Origin: an uncultured Pelagibacteraceae bacterium
Lineage (GTDB): Bacteria; Pseudomonadota; Alphaproteobacteria; Pelagibacterales; Pelagibacteraceae
Assembly: GCA_902580275.1 (NCBI GenBank)
Contig: CACHJZ010000001.1
Location: 170,594-234,593 of the forward strand
DNA: 64,000 nucleotides
Reading direction: 5' to 3'
Below, one piece after another: positions 31,984-41,208 of the stretch; the first letter of the stretch is position 1; every line of letters begins with the position of its first letter. The position numbers and the translations under genes were made by a program. The notes under the pieces were generated by a model. The model was not told the origin of the DNA. It ran no database searches and saw only the letters and a program-made list of their open reading frames with translations.

Positions 31984-33387
31984 CTAATCTAATTTGACGC
32001 CGATATAACTCTTTTGATTTTGATTATTGTAAATTACAATAACTATAGATTTATTTTTTGCCATCACGGCTGACTTCATAATATTATCTAGATCCCCAGG
32101 CGTTTTAATTTTTCTTTTTTGTGCTTCTATTATTATATTATTTATCGCCAAATTAGCTATTGGACTATCATTATCAATTTCTGTTATTACAACTCCGGTA
32201 GTATTGGATGGTAATCCTCTGTTAGTTATGTCTTCTTTCTTAAGTGGTCTCACTTCAATTTTAAGATTTTCAATTCTTGAAGATTTGACTAATTTCGGTT
32301 TTGTTTCTCTAAAATCTTCTGATGTCTCTAATCTTCCTAAAGTAATTTTTTTGTTAATAAGTTTCTTGTTTCTCCATATCTTAACATTAACAATCTTTCC
32401 AACTTTTGTTTGAGCAACTATCATTGGAAGTTCTTTCATCTCATTAATTTTTTTACCGTCGAACTCTAAAATTATATCACCCGCTTTAACTCCGCCTTTA
32501 TCTGAAGGACTACCATCTGAAACACTCGATACTAATGCTCCTCTTGGTTTTCCTAATTGTTCAGCTTCTGCAATTTCTTTTGTAACTTGTTGAATTCTTA
32601 CTCCTAGCCATCCTCTTTTTGTTTCTCCAAATTCAATTAATTGATCAATAACTAATTCAGCACTATTTGAGGGAATTGCGAAACCAATTCCTATTGAACC
32701 AGACTGTCCTAAAATTGCTGTATTAATTCCTATTACGTTTCCATCCATGTCAAATAATGGTCCTCCTGAATTACCTTGGTTAATTGAGGCATCAGTTTGA
32801 ATATAGTCTTCGTATCTAGTGAGACCTATACTTCTGTTTCTCGCAGATATAATTCCAGCTGTAACAGTACCTCCTAAACCGAAAGGATTACCTATAGCAA
32901 TTACCCAATCTCCTATTCTTGATTTATCTGAGTTTCCAAATTTCACTGGAGTAAATCTATCGTCAGAATCAATTTGTAAAACAGCAATATCAGATAATGG
33001 ATCTGAACCAATTATTTCAGCGCTATATTCTTTGTCATCATTAAATCTTACTAAAATATCTTCAGCACCTTTTATTACGTGATTGTTTGTAATAACAAGA
33101 CCTTTTTCATCAATTATAAAACCTGATCCAAGAGCGCTCGCTTTTCTTTCTTGTGGAGTTCCAAATTCTTTAAACATATCCTCAAATGGTGAACCGGGAG
33201 GGAATTCAAAAGGAAAAGGATTTGATCTAGAAACAACTGTTTGAGTTGTTGAAATATTCACTACAGATGGCATCAACTTCTCTGCTAAATCAGCGAATGA
33301 ATTAGGCACGTTTTGAGCTTTAACACTAAAAGTAAAACTTATGGTTAGAACAAAAATTAGAGCTGTTTTAAAAAATCTATGTTTCAT
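31984..33387 (-). CDS. degP: Do-family periplasmic serine protease
   Basis: With the start at 33387 (MKHRFF) the protein has 467 residues: signal peptide ending near VKAQ, trypsin-like domain with the triad His103 (NNHVIKG), Asp133 (LSDIAVLQ) and Ser207 (GNSGGPLF), a first PDZ domain (about 260-350) and a second, less conserved PDZ-like region to the end. It degrades or refolds damaged envelope proteins. The upstream Met that extends the frame by 8 codons overlaps the preceding gene and breaks the signal peptide pattern, so I rejected it. Confidence 0.93.
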   Translation of the reverse strand: MKHRFFKTALIFVLTISFTFSVKAQNVPNSFADLAEKLMPSVVNISTTQTVVSRSNPFPFEFPPGSPFEDMFKEFGTPQERKASALGSGFIIDEKGLVITNNHVIKGAEDILVRFNDDKEYSAEIIGSDPLSDIAVLQIDSDDRFTPVKFGNSDKSRIGDWVIAIGNPFGLGGTVTAGIISARNRSIGLTRYEDYIQTDASINQGNSGGPLFDMDGNVIGINTAILGQSGSIGIGFAIPSNSAELVIDQLIEFGETKRGWLGVRIQQVTKEIAEAEQLGKPRGALVSSVSDGSPSDKGGVKAGDIILEFDGKKINEMKELPMIVAQTKVGKIVNVKIWRNKKLINKKITLGRLETSEDFRETKPKLVKSSRIENLKIEVRPLKKEDITNRGLPSNTTGVVITEIDNDSPIANLAINNIIIEAQKRKIKTPGDLDNIMKSAVMAKNKSIVIVIYNNQNQKSYIGVKLD

Positions 33388-33388
33388 T

Positions 33389-33574
33389 TTAAGTTTTAAA
33401 GTACCACACAATTACAAATCCAATAATTGCAAAAGTAAGACCTGAAAATCTTATTTGGGATATTTTCAAAATGTCTATTTTTTTTAGCATATTTTTCATT
33501 TTTGATGGAAATATGGCATATAAAATACCTTCAATAAACAAGAATAGACCAAAAGCAATGATCAATTCATTCAT
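33389..33574 (-). CDS. DUF2065 small membrane protein
   Basis: A 61-residue protein with two membrane helices (ELIIAFGLFLFIEGILYAIFP and IRFSGLTFAIIGFVIVWYF). It matches the small DUF2065 family that often sits between hflC and degP in proteobacteria. The function is not known; position suggests a link with the HflKC-protease complex. It lies 7 bp after hflC and 1 bp before degP. Confidence 0.85.
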   Translation of the reverse strand: MNELIIAFGLFLFIEGILYAIFPSKMKNMLKKIDILKISQIRFSGLTFAIIGFVIVWYFKT

Positions 33575-33581
33575 GAAATAA

Positions 33582-34448
33582 TTATGGAGTAACTTTAGAT
33601 TTTACGTTTCCAAAAAATTTAAAAAATTCACTATCTGGGGACAATACTAAAGAGGTTTCCCCTCCAATAAGAGCTTTTTCATAAGCTTGCATCGCTCTAT
33701 AGAAAGCAAAAAATTGTGGATCTTGACCAAATGCATCAGCAAAAATTTTATTTCTCTGACCATCGCCTTCACCCTTCATAATCTCAGATTTTTTTTGCGC
33801 ATCTGCTAAAATTACTGTTACTTCTTTATCAGCAGTTGATGTAATAGTCACCGCCATTTCAGCTCCTTTTGCTCTAAATTCTTTTGCTTCTCTATTTCTC
33901 TCGGTTTGCATTCTAGCAAAAATAGCATCGCTGTTAGCCTGTGGAAGGTCTGCTCTTTTAATTCTAACATCAATAATTTTTATACCAAATTTTTCAGCTT
34001 CATTATTAACACCTTCTTGAATCAAAGCCATTTGTTTTGTTCTATCTTCTGACAATAAAGTTTGAAGTCTTTGTGTACCTAATACACTTCTTATTCTGGA
34101 GTTTATAATCGTTGATAATCTAGACCTCGCAACTCTTTCGTTTCCAACTGAAATATAAAATTTCAAAGGATCAATAATTTGGAATCTGGCAAATGCATCA
34201 ACAATTAGTCTTTTCTGATCTGATGCAATTACTTCTTCTGGTGGAGCATCTAAATTTAATATTCTTTTATCAAGAAAAACTACGTTTTGAATGAATGGAA
34301 GTTTAAAATTTAAACCAGGATTTGTAATTATTCTTTTTGGGTCACCGAATTGTAATACAATTGCTTGGTTTACTTCTTTCACAATAAAAATTGAAAAAAA
34401 TGCGGTTGCAGCAATTACAGCAATTATTGGTAAAATTATTTTTTTCAT
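33582..34448 (-). CDS. hflC: SPFH-domain membrane protein HflC
   Basis: A 288-residue band-7 protein with an N-terminal membrane helix (IILPIIAVIAATAFFSIFIV), the SPFH domain (VVLQFGDPKRIITNPGLNFKLPF) and a long Ala/Glu/Arg-rich helix (ARMQTERNREAKEFRAKG). With HflK it builds a large periplasmic-side cage around FtsH. Its start is 1 bp from the hflK stop. Confidence 0.95.
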   Translation of the reverse strand: MKKIILPIIAVIAATAFFSIFIVKEVNQAIVLQFGDPKRIITNPGLNFKLPFIQNVVFLDKRILNLDAPPEEVIASDQKRLIVDAFARFQIIDPLKFYISVGNERVARSRLSTIINSRIRSVLGTQRLQTLLSEDRTKQMALIQEGVNNEAEKFGIKIIDVRIKRADLPQANSDAIFARMQTERNREAKEFRAKGAEMAVTITSTADKEVTVILADAQKKSEIMKGEGDGQRNKIFADAFGQDPQFFAFYRAMQAYEKALIGGETSLVLSPDSEFFKFFGNVKSKVTP

Positions 34449-34449
34449 A

Positions 34450-35547
34450 TTAGTTTGTCGCTTTCTTTAACTCAGGTAATGGAAGATACGGCACAACCCC
34501 AGAGCCAGCCTCTTTATCAATAATGACTTTGTCTATATCTGCTAAAACTTTTTCCATTGTTTCTAAATACATTCTTTCTTGTGTAACTTGTTTAGCATTT
34601 TTATATTCGTTAAATATTGCTAAAAATCTACTAGCTTCACCTTCAGCTTTAGCAACAACTTCTTTTTTATAAGCTTCTGCTGCTTGTAATATCTTTGCAG
34701 CTTCTCCTCGTGCTCTTGGTATAACATCATTAGCATATGCTTCAGCTTCGTTTTTAGATCTTTCCATATCTGCTCTAGCTGCCTGTACGTCTCTAAATGC
34801 ATCAATTACTTGATCTGGTGGGTCAGCTTTTTGTGTTTGAACTTGTGTAACTTGAATACCACTTGTGTATTCATCTAAAATTGATTGAATAATTTCTTGT
34901 GTATCAGTTTCAATTTTAGATCTTCCTTCTGTTAAAATTGGTTGAATATTACTTCTTGCAATAACTTCTCTCATAGCTGTCTCTGCTGCAGCTTTTACGG
35001 TTCCTTCAGGATCTTGAATTTTAAATAAAAAATTTCCTGCATCTTTGATTACCCAAAATACAGAAAAATCAATGTTTACAATATTTTCATCTCCAGTTAA
35101 CATTAAACTTTCCTCAGGCACATCGGCTACTGCTGATGAAGTAAATCCACTATCTCTCTCTGATCTAAAACCTATATCGATTCTATTAACCTTTGTTACT
35201 TTAGGAGTGAGTACGCTTTCAATAGGGAATGGAATATGATAATTTAAACCTGGTTGAGTTGTTTTTACAAATTTTCCAAACCTAAGTACAACCCCTTGTT
35301 CATCAGGCAAAACTCTATAAAGACCGCTTAGTGCCCAAATAACTAATAGAATAACTAATCCTAAGATTATTGGTTTTCCACCTTTAGCAGCTCCGCCTGG
35401 CATAAATTTATTTATTTTATCCTGAAGACTTCTAATTATTTCATCAATGTCTGGAGGTGTCGGACCCTTTCTGCCTGATCCATTTCCACCACCTCCTGGG
35501 GGAGAACCCCATGGACTTCCACCTCTACTTCTAAAATCATCAACCAT
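34450..35547 (-). CDS. hflK: SPFH-domain membrane protein HflK
   Basis: The 365-residue partner of HflC has a Gly/Pro-rich cytoplasmic N-terminus (GGSPWGSPPGGGGNGSG), a membrane helix (about 63-82), an SPFH domain (GVVLRFGKFVKTTQPGLNYHIP) and a long coiled segment. It regulates FtsH proteolysis of membrane proteins. It is the first gene of the hflK-hflC-DUF2065-degP-miaA run and is divergent from mrp. Confidence 0.95.
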   Translation of the reverse strand: MVDDFRSRGGSPWGSPPGGGGNGSGRKGPTPPDIDEIIRSLQDKINKFMPGGAAKGGKPIILGLVILLVIWALSGLYRVLPDEQGVVLRFGKFVKTTQPGLNYHIPFPIESVLTPKVTKVNRIDIGFRSERDSGFTSSAVADVPEESLMLTGDENIVNIDFSVFWVIKDAGNFLFKIQDPEGTVKAAAETAMREVIARSNIQPILTEGRSKIETDTQEIIQSILDEYTSGIQVTQVQTQKADPPDQVIDAFRDVQAARADMERSKNEAEAYANDVIPRARGEAAKILQAAEAYKKEVVAKAEGEASRFLAIFNEYKNAKQVTQERMYLETMEKVLADIDKVIIDKEAGSGVVPYLPLPELKKATN

Positions 35548-35619
35548 GACACTCTATATAGTGTCTTTAATCTGAAAAACAAGGTAAGTTAAAAGGGTAA
35601 ATTAGTACTTATTGAAGCA

Positions 35620-36411
35620 ATGGAACAAATAAAACCAAGAAAAAAGTTTGTTAAAAATCCAATTATTGGAACAAAATTCACTATCGCAGTATCTAGTGCC
35701 AAAGGTGGGGTTGGAAAATCGACTTTTGCAACAAATCTTGCTTTAGCACTAAAGAAAAATGGTTGTAAAATTGGTTTACTTGATGCTGATATTTATGGTC
35801 CTTCACTACCTAAGCTCTTTTCAATTAAAGAGAAACCAAAAAGTGAGGAAGGAAAATTAATTCCTGTAAATAAATATGACATTCAATGTATGTCTATTGG
35901 CTTTTTAACAGAAGAACAAACACCAATGATTTGGCGAGGCCCAATGGTGACTAGTGCAATAAAAACTTTTACACAGAAAGTAAGTTGGAAAAATCTTGAT
36001 TTTATAATTGTTGACATGCCTCCAGGTACTGGAGATACTCAACTTACATTTTCTCAGGAAATAAGTTTGGACGGTATAATTATTATTTCTACTCCACAAG
36101 AAATAGCACTACAAGATGTTAAGCGAGGTATTAGAATGTTTGATAAGCTTGGCACAAGAATTATTGGACTAGTTGATAACATGAGTCATTTTATTGGAGA
36201 TGATGGAAAGAAATATGATATTTTTGGGAGCGGCGGGGTAGAAAAAACTGCAAAGGAATTTAATAAAGAATTCCTGGGGAATATACCAATTGATCCAGAA
36301 GTAGGAAAGTATGGGGATTTAGGAAAACCAATTGTTGAAAGTGAAACTGAACATAAAATTTCTAAAATTTATCTAAGATTAGCTGAAAAAATCAAAAGAA
36401 TTTACTTTTAA
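35620..36411 (+). CDS. mrp: Mrp/ApbC-type iron-sulfur carrier ATPase, short form
   Basis: The 263-residue P-loop protein has the deviant Walker A SAKGGVGKST, GLLDADIYGPSLPKLF, and FIIVDMPPGTGDTQLTFSQ, all typical of Mrp. It carries Fe-S clusters to target proteins. The N-terminal MIP18 (DUF59) domain of the common 350-residue form is missing, and the CxxC motif that often binds the cluster near the C-terminus is not seen (the equivalent stretch reads VDNMSHFIGDDGKKYDIFG). This may be a NTPase with an altered role. Confidence 0.85.
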   Translation: MEQIKPRKKFVKNPIIGTKFTIAVSSAKGGVGKSTFATNLALALKKNGCKIGLLDADIYGPSLPKLFSIKEKPKSEEGKLIPVNKYDIQCMSIGFLTEEQTPMIWRGPMVTSAIKTFTQKVSWKNLDFIIVDMPPGTGDTQLTFSQEISLDGIIIISTPQEIALQDVKRGIRMFDKLGTRIIGLVDNMSHFIGDDGKKYDIFGSGGVEKTAKEFNKEFLGNIPIDPEVGKYGDLGKPIVESETEHKISKIYLRLAEKIKRIYF

Positions 36412-36458
36412 CCTAATACTATATTAATCTAGAAAAATATATTATCTGTATATTGACA

Positions 36459-37841
36459 ATGTATTTTAAAAACCATTTTAATTTTTTAATTTTAATTTTT
36501 ATTTTAATATCCTCGATTTTAATAGCCAATCTTTATTTTAATAAATTCGAGTCAAGTTTTTTTGAAAGAAATGGCTATAAGCATTCCTCACTTTATCAAG
36601 AGGATACTATATCATATTATTTTCCACAATCTAATAAATTAATTGAAGATAAAAATAAAAATATAAAATTTTTTGAGAGTGGTTCAGAGTATACAAATTC
36701 ATTCTTATATCCAAGACTAATTTTTATTTTCAATAATTTAGTAAATAAAAATAAAAAAATATTTGATGAAGAAGAAAAAATAATAATACTCAAAAATGAT
36801 AAATTGTTCATATACCTACAAATAATTATTTTTTATATATCATTAATTATTTTATACTTTTCATTTTCAAAGATTCTTGAAAAAAAATTATCCAAAATTA
36901 TTTGTTTAATTTTATTTATAAATCCTATTATTTTTCAGTGGCATCTTAGTTTTTATACAGAAAGTTTATATTTATCATTTTTAATTTTGCTTACTAGTTT
37001 TCTAATAAAAGCAAAAAATTTAATAGATTATTTTTTAATTGGTACATTCGTAGGTATAATGTATATGCAGCGTACAATTACCTTTTTATATCCATTAGTA
37101 ATCTTTATTTACATAATGTTATTGGATGAAAATCTTGTTAAAAAAATATTCAAATTTCTTTGCATCATTGGAGGGTTAACCCTAATTTTAGTTATAATTG
37201 GACTCCATAACTATAAGAGAGTTGGAATTTTTTATTATACACCTACACAAACTAAATTAGATTTACAGAGGTATGTGGAGGTAGATGTAATCAAAAAATT
37301 GAAAAAGATCAGCATCGATGATGCTCGTAAAGAACTGGATAATTTTAACACTAATATATTAAAAAATTTAAAGCTAGATTTATCTAAAGAAAATGACAGG
37401 ATTATTTTTTCTAATTTAGTTCAAAAAAACTCATTAAAAAATATTATAAATAATAAAATAATAACATTTAAAATTATCTCCAAAAACTATTTTCACAGTG
37501 CAATTTTAAATCCAGTTCAAGTTTATTTTGAAGTAAAATTTGAAAACTGGTATGAATACAGCAATAGTCCTGAACATAAGTTTTGGCTAATAATTAGATT
37601 AATTATAACTCCTATTTTTTTTATATTTTCAGGTTTTGGATTTTTTTTCTCAATAAAAAAAGTTGATATGAAATTAAACTTATTTATATTTTTATCTATT
37701 TGTTATTTCTTTATTTTTGGTTGTTGGCTACCAAATACAAGATATTTTGTACCATCGCAATTATTTATGAGTATATATTTTTCAATTTGTCTTCTTCAAA
37801 TCATAAAATATTTTGAAAAAAATCTATTCAAAAGATCTTAA
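36459..37841 (+). CDS. Multi-spanning membrane protein, likely GT-C fold glycosyltransferase
   Basis: The protein (about 460 residues) has roughly ten membrane helices. An acidic motif in the first periplasmic loop (YQEDTISYYFPQ) and a periplasmic-side charged region between helices resemble ArnT/PMT-type enzymes that use polyprenyl-linked sugars. I chose ATG at 36459 over TTG at 36453. The DNA is very AT-rich, as is the other membrane protein at 41209-42969. The acceptor and sugar cannot be inferred. Confidence 0.65.
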   Translation: MYFKNHFNFLILIFILISSILIANLYFNKFESSFFERNGYKHSSLYQEDTISYYFPQSNKLIEDKNKNIKFFESGSEYTNSFLYPRLIFIFNNLVNKNKKIFDEEEKIIILKNDKLFIYLQIIIFYISLIILYFSFSKILEKKLSKIICLILFINPIIFQWHLSFYTESLYLSFLILLTSFLIKAKNLIDYFLIGTFVGIMYMQRTITFLYPLVIFIYIMLLDENLVKKIFKFLCIIGGLTLILVIIGLHNYKRVGIFYYTPTQTKLDLQRYVEVDVIKKLKKISIDDARKELDNFNTNILKNLKLDLSKENDRIIFSNLVQKNSLKNIINNKIITFKIISKNYFHSAILNPVQVYFEVKFENWYEYSNSPEHKFWLIIRLIITPIFFIFSGFGFFFSIKKVDMKLNLFIFLSICYFFIFGCWLPNTRYFVPSQLFMSIYFSICLLQIIKYFEKNLFKRS

Positions 37842-37852
37842 AAAAAATAAAA

Positions 37853-39688
37853 CTAATCCAATTCAAATTTATTTTTATAGTCTTTTTTTAAATTAAGATT
37901 TTGATCTTTTTTTTCTAAAAAGCAATTTCCAATCACTAGTTTGTCTAACTCAGTTCCCATAAAACAATTAAATGCATCTTCAACAGTATTTACAATTGGT
38001 TCTCCTCTGACATTAAATGAGGTGTTAATTAATATTGGACAATTTGTTTTTTCTTTGAATTTCTTTATCAACGAATAATATTTTGGGTTAGTTTCCTGAT
38101 GGACAGTTTGTATTCTAGCAGAATAATCTACATGGGTTACTGCTGGGATATCTGATCTTTTAATATTTAATTTGTCTATTCCAAATAAATTTTTTTCTTG
38201 TTTTGTCATCTCTATTTTTTTATTATCTAAAATTTCAGCAACCAGAAGCATATAAGGGCTATCAACATTAATTTTAAACCATTGATTAACATCTTCACGA
38301 AGAACTGATGGTGCAAATGGCCTAAAGCTTTCTCTATATTTGACTTTAAGATTTAAATTTTTTTGCATTGTTGGGGATCTTGGATCTCCGAGAATTGATC
38401 GGCTACCCAGAGCCCTTGGACCAAATTCCATTCTTCCCTGAAACCATCCCACAGCATCTCCATTTTTTAAACATTCTACTGTTTTTTCAATTATTTCATG
38501 CTCTTGTAAAATATTAAATTTTGCATTTAATTTTTTTAAATCAGTTTCGATTTCATCTTGCGAATAACTTGGTCCTAGATAGGAACCTTTCATATCGTTA
38601 TTGGATACAACTCTGTCTTTTTTAAGCTCTAAATGCCAAAGTGACAAGGCAGCACCTATTGATCCTCCTGCATCGCCTGCTGCGGGTTGAACCCAAATAT
38701 TATCAAATATTTTTTTTTCTAAAATTTTTCCATTTGCAACACAATTAAGAGCTACACCACCTGCAAGACATAAATTTTTAATATTAAATTCCTTTTTTAA
38801 AGAGATGGCCATTTTTATAATAACCTCCTCAGTTACTTTTTGAATTGATGCAGCAAGATCCATATGAAATTGTGTTAATCCTTCTTTTTTACTGTCTCTT
38901 GGTTTTTGGTTAAATAACGTATTAAATTTATTACTTGTCATTTTTAAACCTGTTGCATAATCAAAAAATTCTAGTGATAGCTTAAATGATCCATCTTTTT
39001 TGATATCGATTAAATTATCTTTAATTAAATCTACATATTTTGCTTCACCATATGGAGCTAGACCCATTAATTTGTATTCTCCACTATTAACCTTAAACCC
39101 TGCAAAATATGTAAATGTGGAATATAAAAGCCCCAATGAATGAGGAAAATGAATTTCTTTTTTTATCGATAGCTCTTTACCTTTTCCAATCGCTACTGTG
39201 GTTGTGGCCCATTCTCCCACTCCATCAGCAGTCAGAATTATTGCCTCATTGAAAGGGGAAGGAAAAAACGCACTCGCTGCGTGACTTAAATGATGTTCCG
39301 AGAAATATATTTTTTTCTCATCTTTAAATTCTTTGTCATGTTCCTTTAATAGTTTAAAAAGCAAGTTTTTTTGAAATAATTTTTCTTTTAACCAAATTGG
39401 CATTGACTTTGCAAATTGTTTAAACCCTCTAGGTGCAAAAGCAACATATGTTTCTAAAAGTCTTTCAAATTTTAAAAATGGCTTTTCAAAAAAAATTATG
39501 TGATCTACATCAGATAGTTTTAATTTTGCAAATTTTAATACAAACTCAACTGCATTATAAGGATAATTAGAGTCATGTTTTTTTCTCGTGAAACGTTCTT
39601 CCTGAGCTGCGGCTAATATTTTTCCGTCTACAATTATTGCTGCTGCACTATCATGATAGAATGCTGAAATACCAAGTATAGAGGTCAC
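37853..39688 (-). CDS. NodU/CmcH/SxtI-type carbamoyltransferase
   Basis: The 611-residue enzyme has an N-terminal Kae1-like half (ILGISAFYHDSAAAIIVDGKILAAAQEERFTRKKHD; metal motif SEHHLSHAASAFFPSPF) and a C-terminal half with FQGRMEFGPRALGSRSILGDPR and CPILINTSFNVRGEPIV. The family moves a carbamoyl group from carbamoyl phosphate to a hydroxyl of a sugar or natural product. It is followed upstream by a 49-residue SxtK/DUF5989-like gene and an SxtJ-like gene, a set known from saxitoxin and many polysaccharide loci. The acceptor here is unknown. Confidence 0.92.
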   Translation of the reverse strand: MTSILGISAFYHDSAAAIIVDGKILAAAQEERFTRKKHDSNYPYNAVEFVLKFAKLKLSDVDHIIFFEKPFLKFERLLETYVAFAPRGFKQFAKSMPIWLKEKLFQKNLLFKLLKEHDKEFKDEKKIYFSEHHLSHAASAFFPSPFNEAIILTADGVGEWATTTVAIGKGKELSIKKEIHFPHSLGLLYSTFTYFAGFKVNSGEYKLMGLAPYGEAKYVDLIKDNLIDIKKDGSFKLSLEFFDYATGLKMTSNKFNTLFNQKPRDSKKEGLTQFHMDLAASIQKVTEEVIIKMAISLKKEFNIKNLCLAGGVALNCVANGKILEKKIFDNIWVQPAAGDAGGSIGAALSLWHLELKKDRVVSNNDMKGSYLGPSYSQDEIETDLKKLNAKFNILQEHEIIEKTVECLKNGDAVGWFQGRMEFGPRALGSRSILGDPRSPTMQKNLNLKVKYRESFRPFAPSVLREDVNQWFKINVDSPYMLLVAEILDNKKIEMTKQEKNLFGIDKLNIKRSDIPAVTHVDYSARIQTVHQETNPKYYSLIKKFKEKTNCPILINTSFNVRGEPIVNTVEDAFNCFMGTELDKLVIGNCFLEKKDQNLNLKKDYKNKFELD

Positions 39689-39691
39689 AAA

Positions 39692-39841
39692 TTAAAATAT
39701 TGTATAAATAAATGGAGCTACTGCCGAACCTTGGCTTAAAATAATAAGACCTCCAAATAAAGCGAGAACTAAAATAATAGGTAATAGCCAAAACTTTTTT
39801 CTTACTTTTAAAAAATTCCAAAATTCAACTAAAAAACTCAT
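39692..39841 (-). CDS. DUF5989/SxtK-like 49-residue membrane peptide
   Basis: A short ORF, easily missed, encodes 49 residues starting MSFLVEFWNFLKVRKKFW, then one membrane helix (LLPIILVLALFGGLIIL) and the tail SQGSAVAPFIYTIF. This pattern matches the small DUF5989 proteins that accompany NodU-type carbamoyltransferases. It lies 3 bp upstream of the carbamoyltransferase start and 5 bp downstream of the SxtJ-like gene, which supports co-translation. Confidence 0.85.
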   Translation of the reverse strand: MSFLVEFWNFLKVRKKFWLLPIILVLALFGGLIILSQGSAVAPFIYTIF

Positions 39842-39846
39842 GATAT

Positions 39847-40233
39847 TTAAAATTGATTTTTTAAATTATTATTTGAATTATCTTTTTTAAGCCAATACGT
39901 CTCTTTTGTATTTTTTTTTAAATTAAGAAGATCTTTACCTAATAGTCTCATTATAATTCCAGTTGGAGTTACAACAAAAAAAAATACTACACCCATGACT
40001 ATTGGTGCAACAAAATTTCCTAAAATAATTCCAAATTTATACCAAGCTTTATTAAGTGGTGATAGTAAGTTTGAGTTAATTAAACCTAATATTAAAAAAA
40101 TCGTCGACAAAATTAACGACCATATTCGTATTTCATTTTGATTTAATAAGGGCCATAAAGATATTATTAGAAAAACAATAAAAAACACAATTCCAAAATT
40201 TCTATTTGAAGGTAGTTTAATTTTTTGTTCCAC
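39847..40233 (-). CDS. SxtJ-family membrane protein
   Basis: A 128-residue protein with about three membrane helices. The motif LNKAWYKFGIILGNFVAPIVMGVVFFFVVTPTGIIMRLLGKDLL is typical of the SxtJ family. Its biochemical role is not established; members occur beside carbamoyltransferases and the SxtK-like peptide, and may help place the enzyme at the membrane. It sits 3 bp from thyX in one direction. Confidence 0.85.
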   Translation of the reverse strand: MEQKIKLPSNRNFGIVFFIVFLIISLWPLLNQNEIRIWSLILSTIFLILGLINSNLLSPLNKAWYKFGIILGNFVAPIVMGVVFFFVVTPTGIIMRLLGKDLLNLKKNTKETYWLKKDNSNNNLKNQF

Positions 40234-40236
40234 AAT

Positions 40237-41187
40237 CTACTCTACAATTTTTTTTTTTAAATCGAAAGCATTCATTAACTCATTCCATTCTCTTTTAGAA
40301 AGCCCAGAGTCATCAATACTTATGTTTTTTCCAGCTATCAAATCTTTTATAACTGATTTTCCTTTTGATGAAACTTCAGTTCCTCCAACTCTATAGTCTA
40401 TAAAGGCTTCATAAGTGATAGGAACCCATTTTTTTAATGTATCTAACATAACATCAGCATAAGCTCTGATTTCATATTGCGCATGACTGTCGACTCTTAA
40501 TCTTAAAAAATTCATTAAATTTAATAAATCTGTTTTCCAATACCATTGTGTATAGGTATTTAAAGTTAAATTCATTCTAGCAAGTTCTCTTGCCAGTCCA
40601 GACTTTTTTTCATCTATGACAGAGCCATCATAACGCTCATTTAGCATTGTTTCATAGTTATCATATGTCCTTTCTGCATCTTTTTTTAACAAGCTTAGAA
40701 CTTCTTTTGCTTGCTTTCCAGACAAGATCTCTCCTCTTCCTTGTCTATTATTTTTAGACTGGGCGGCTAAGTTTTCTTGTGTTGGTAAATAAAATTCCTT
40801 ATCTAAAATTGAGTATCTAGCTGAGTATTCATTTACATTTGCTGTTCGATGTCTAATCCATTGTCTGGCTATAAAAATCGGTAATTTAATATGATATTTA
40901 ATTTCACACATTTCAAAAGGAGTGCTGTGCCAGTGTCTCATTAAATATTTTATTAAACCCGAGTCTGTTGAAACTTTTTTTGTTCCCTTTCCGTAAGATA
41001 CTCTTGCCGCTTGCACAATTGACGTATCATCTCCCATATAATCAATTACTCTAACAAAACCGTGGTCTAATATTGGAAGTGCTTCAAACAGTATGTCCTC
41101 TAAGGCAGGAGCTGTTACCCTTTTTGTAGTATATTTTTGGGATTGCAGATTTTCTATTTCTTTTTTTTGTTCGTCTGTAAGTTTCAA
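40237..41187 (-). CDS. thyX: FAD-dependent thymidylate synthase
   Basis: A 316-residue ThyX that makes dTMP from dUMP using methylenetetrahydrofolate and FADH2. The family motif RHR-x7-S is seen as [11 protein letters not shown] (112-122). The C-terminal part continues past the typical ThyX core with a Lys-rich tail. ThyX replaces ThyA in many streamlined bacteria. It is followed directly by the SxtJ-like gene, an odd functional neighbour. Confidence 0.96.
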   Translation of the reverse strand: MKLTDEQKKEIENLQSQKYTTKRVTAPALEDILFEALPILDHGFVRVIDYMGDDTSIVQAARVSYGKGTKKVSTDSGLIKYLMRHWHSTPFEMCEIKYHIKLPIFIARQWIRHRTANVNEYSARYSILDKEFYLPTQENLAAQSKNNRQGRGEILSGKQAKEVLSLLKKDAERTYDNYETMLNERYDGSVIDEKKSGLARELARMNLTLNTYTQWYWKTDLLNLMNFLRLRVDSHAQYEIRAYADVMLDTLKKWVPITYEAFIDYRVGGTEVSSKGKSVIKDLIAGKNISIDDSGLSKREWNELMNAFDLKKKIVE

Positions 41188-41208
41188 ATTAATTACCTTT
41201 GTTAAGAA

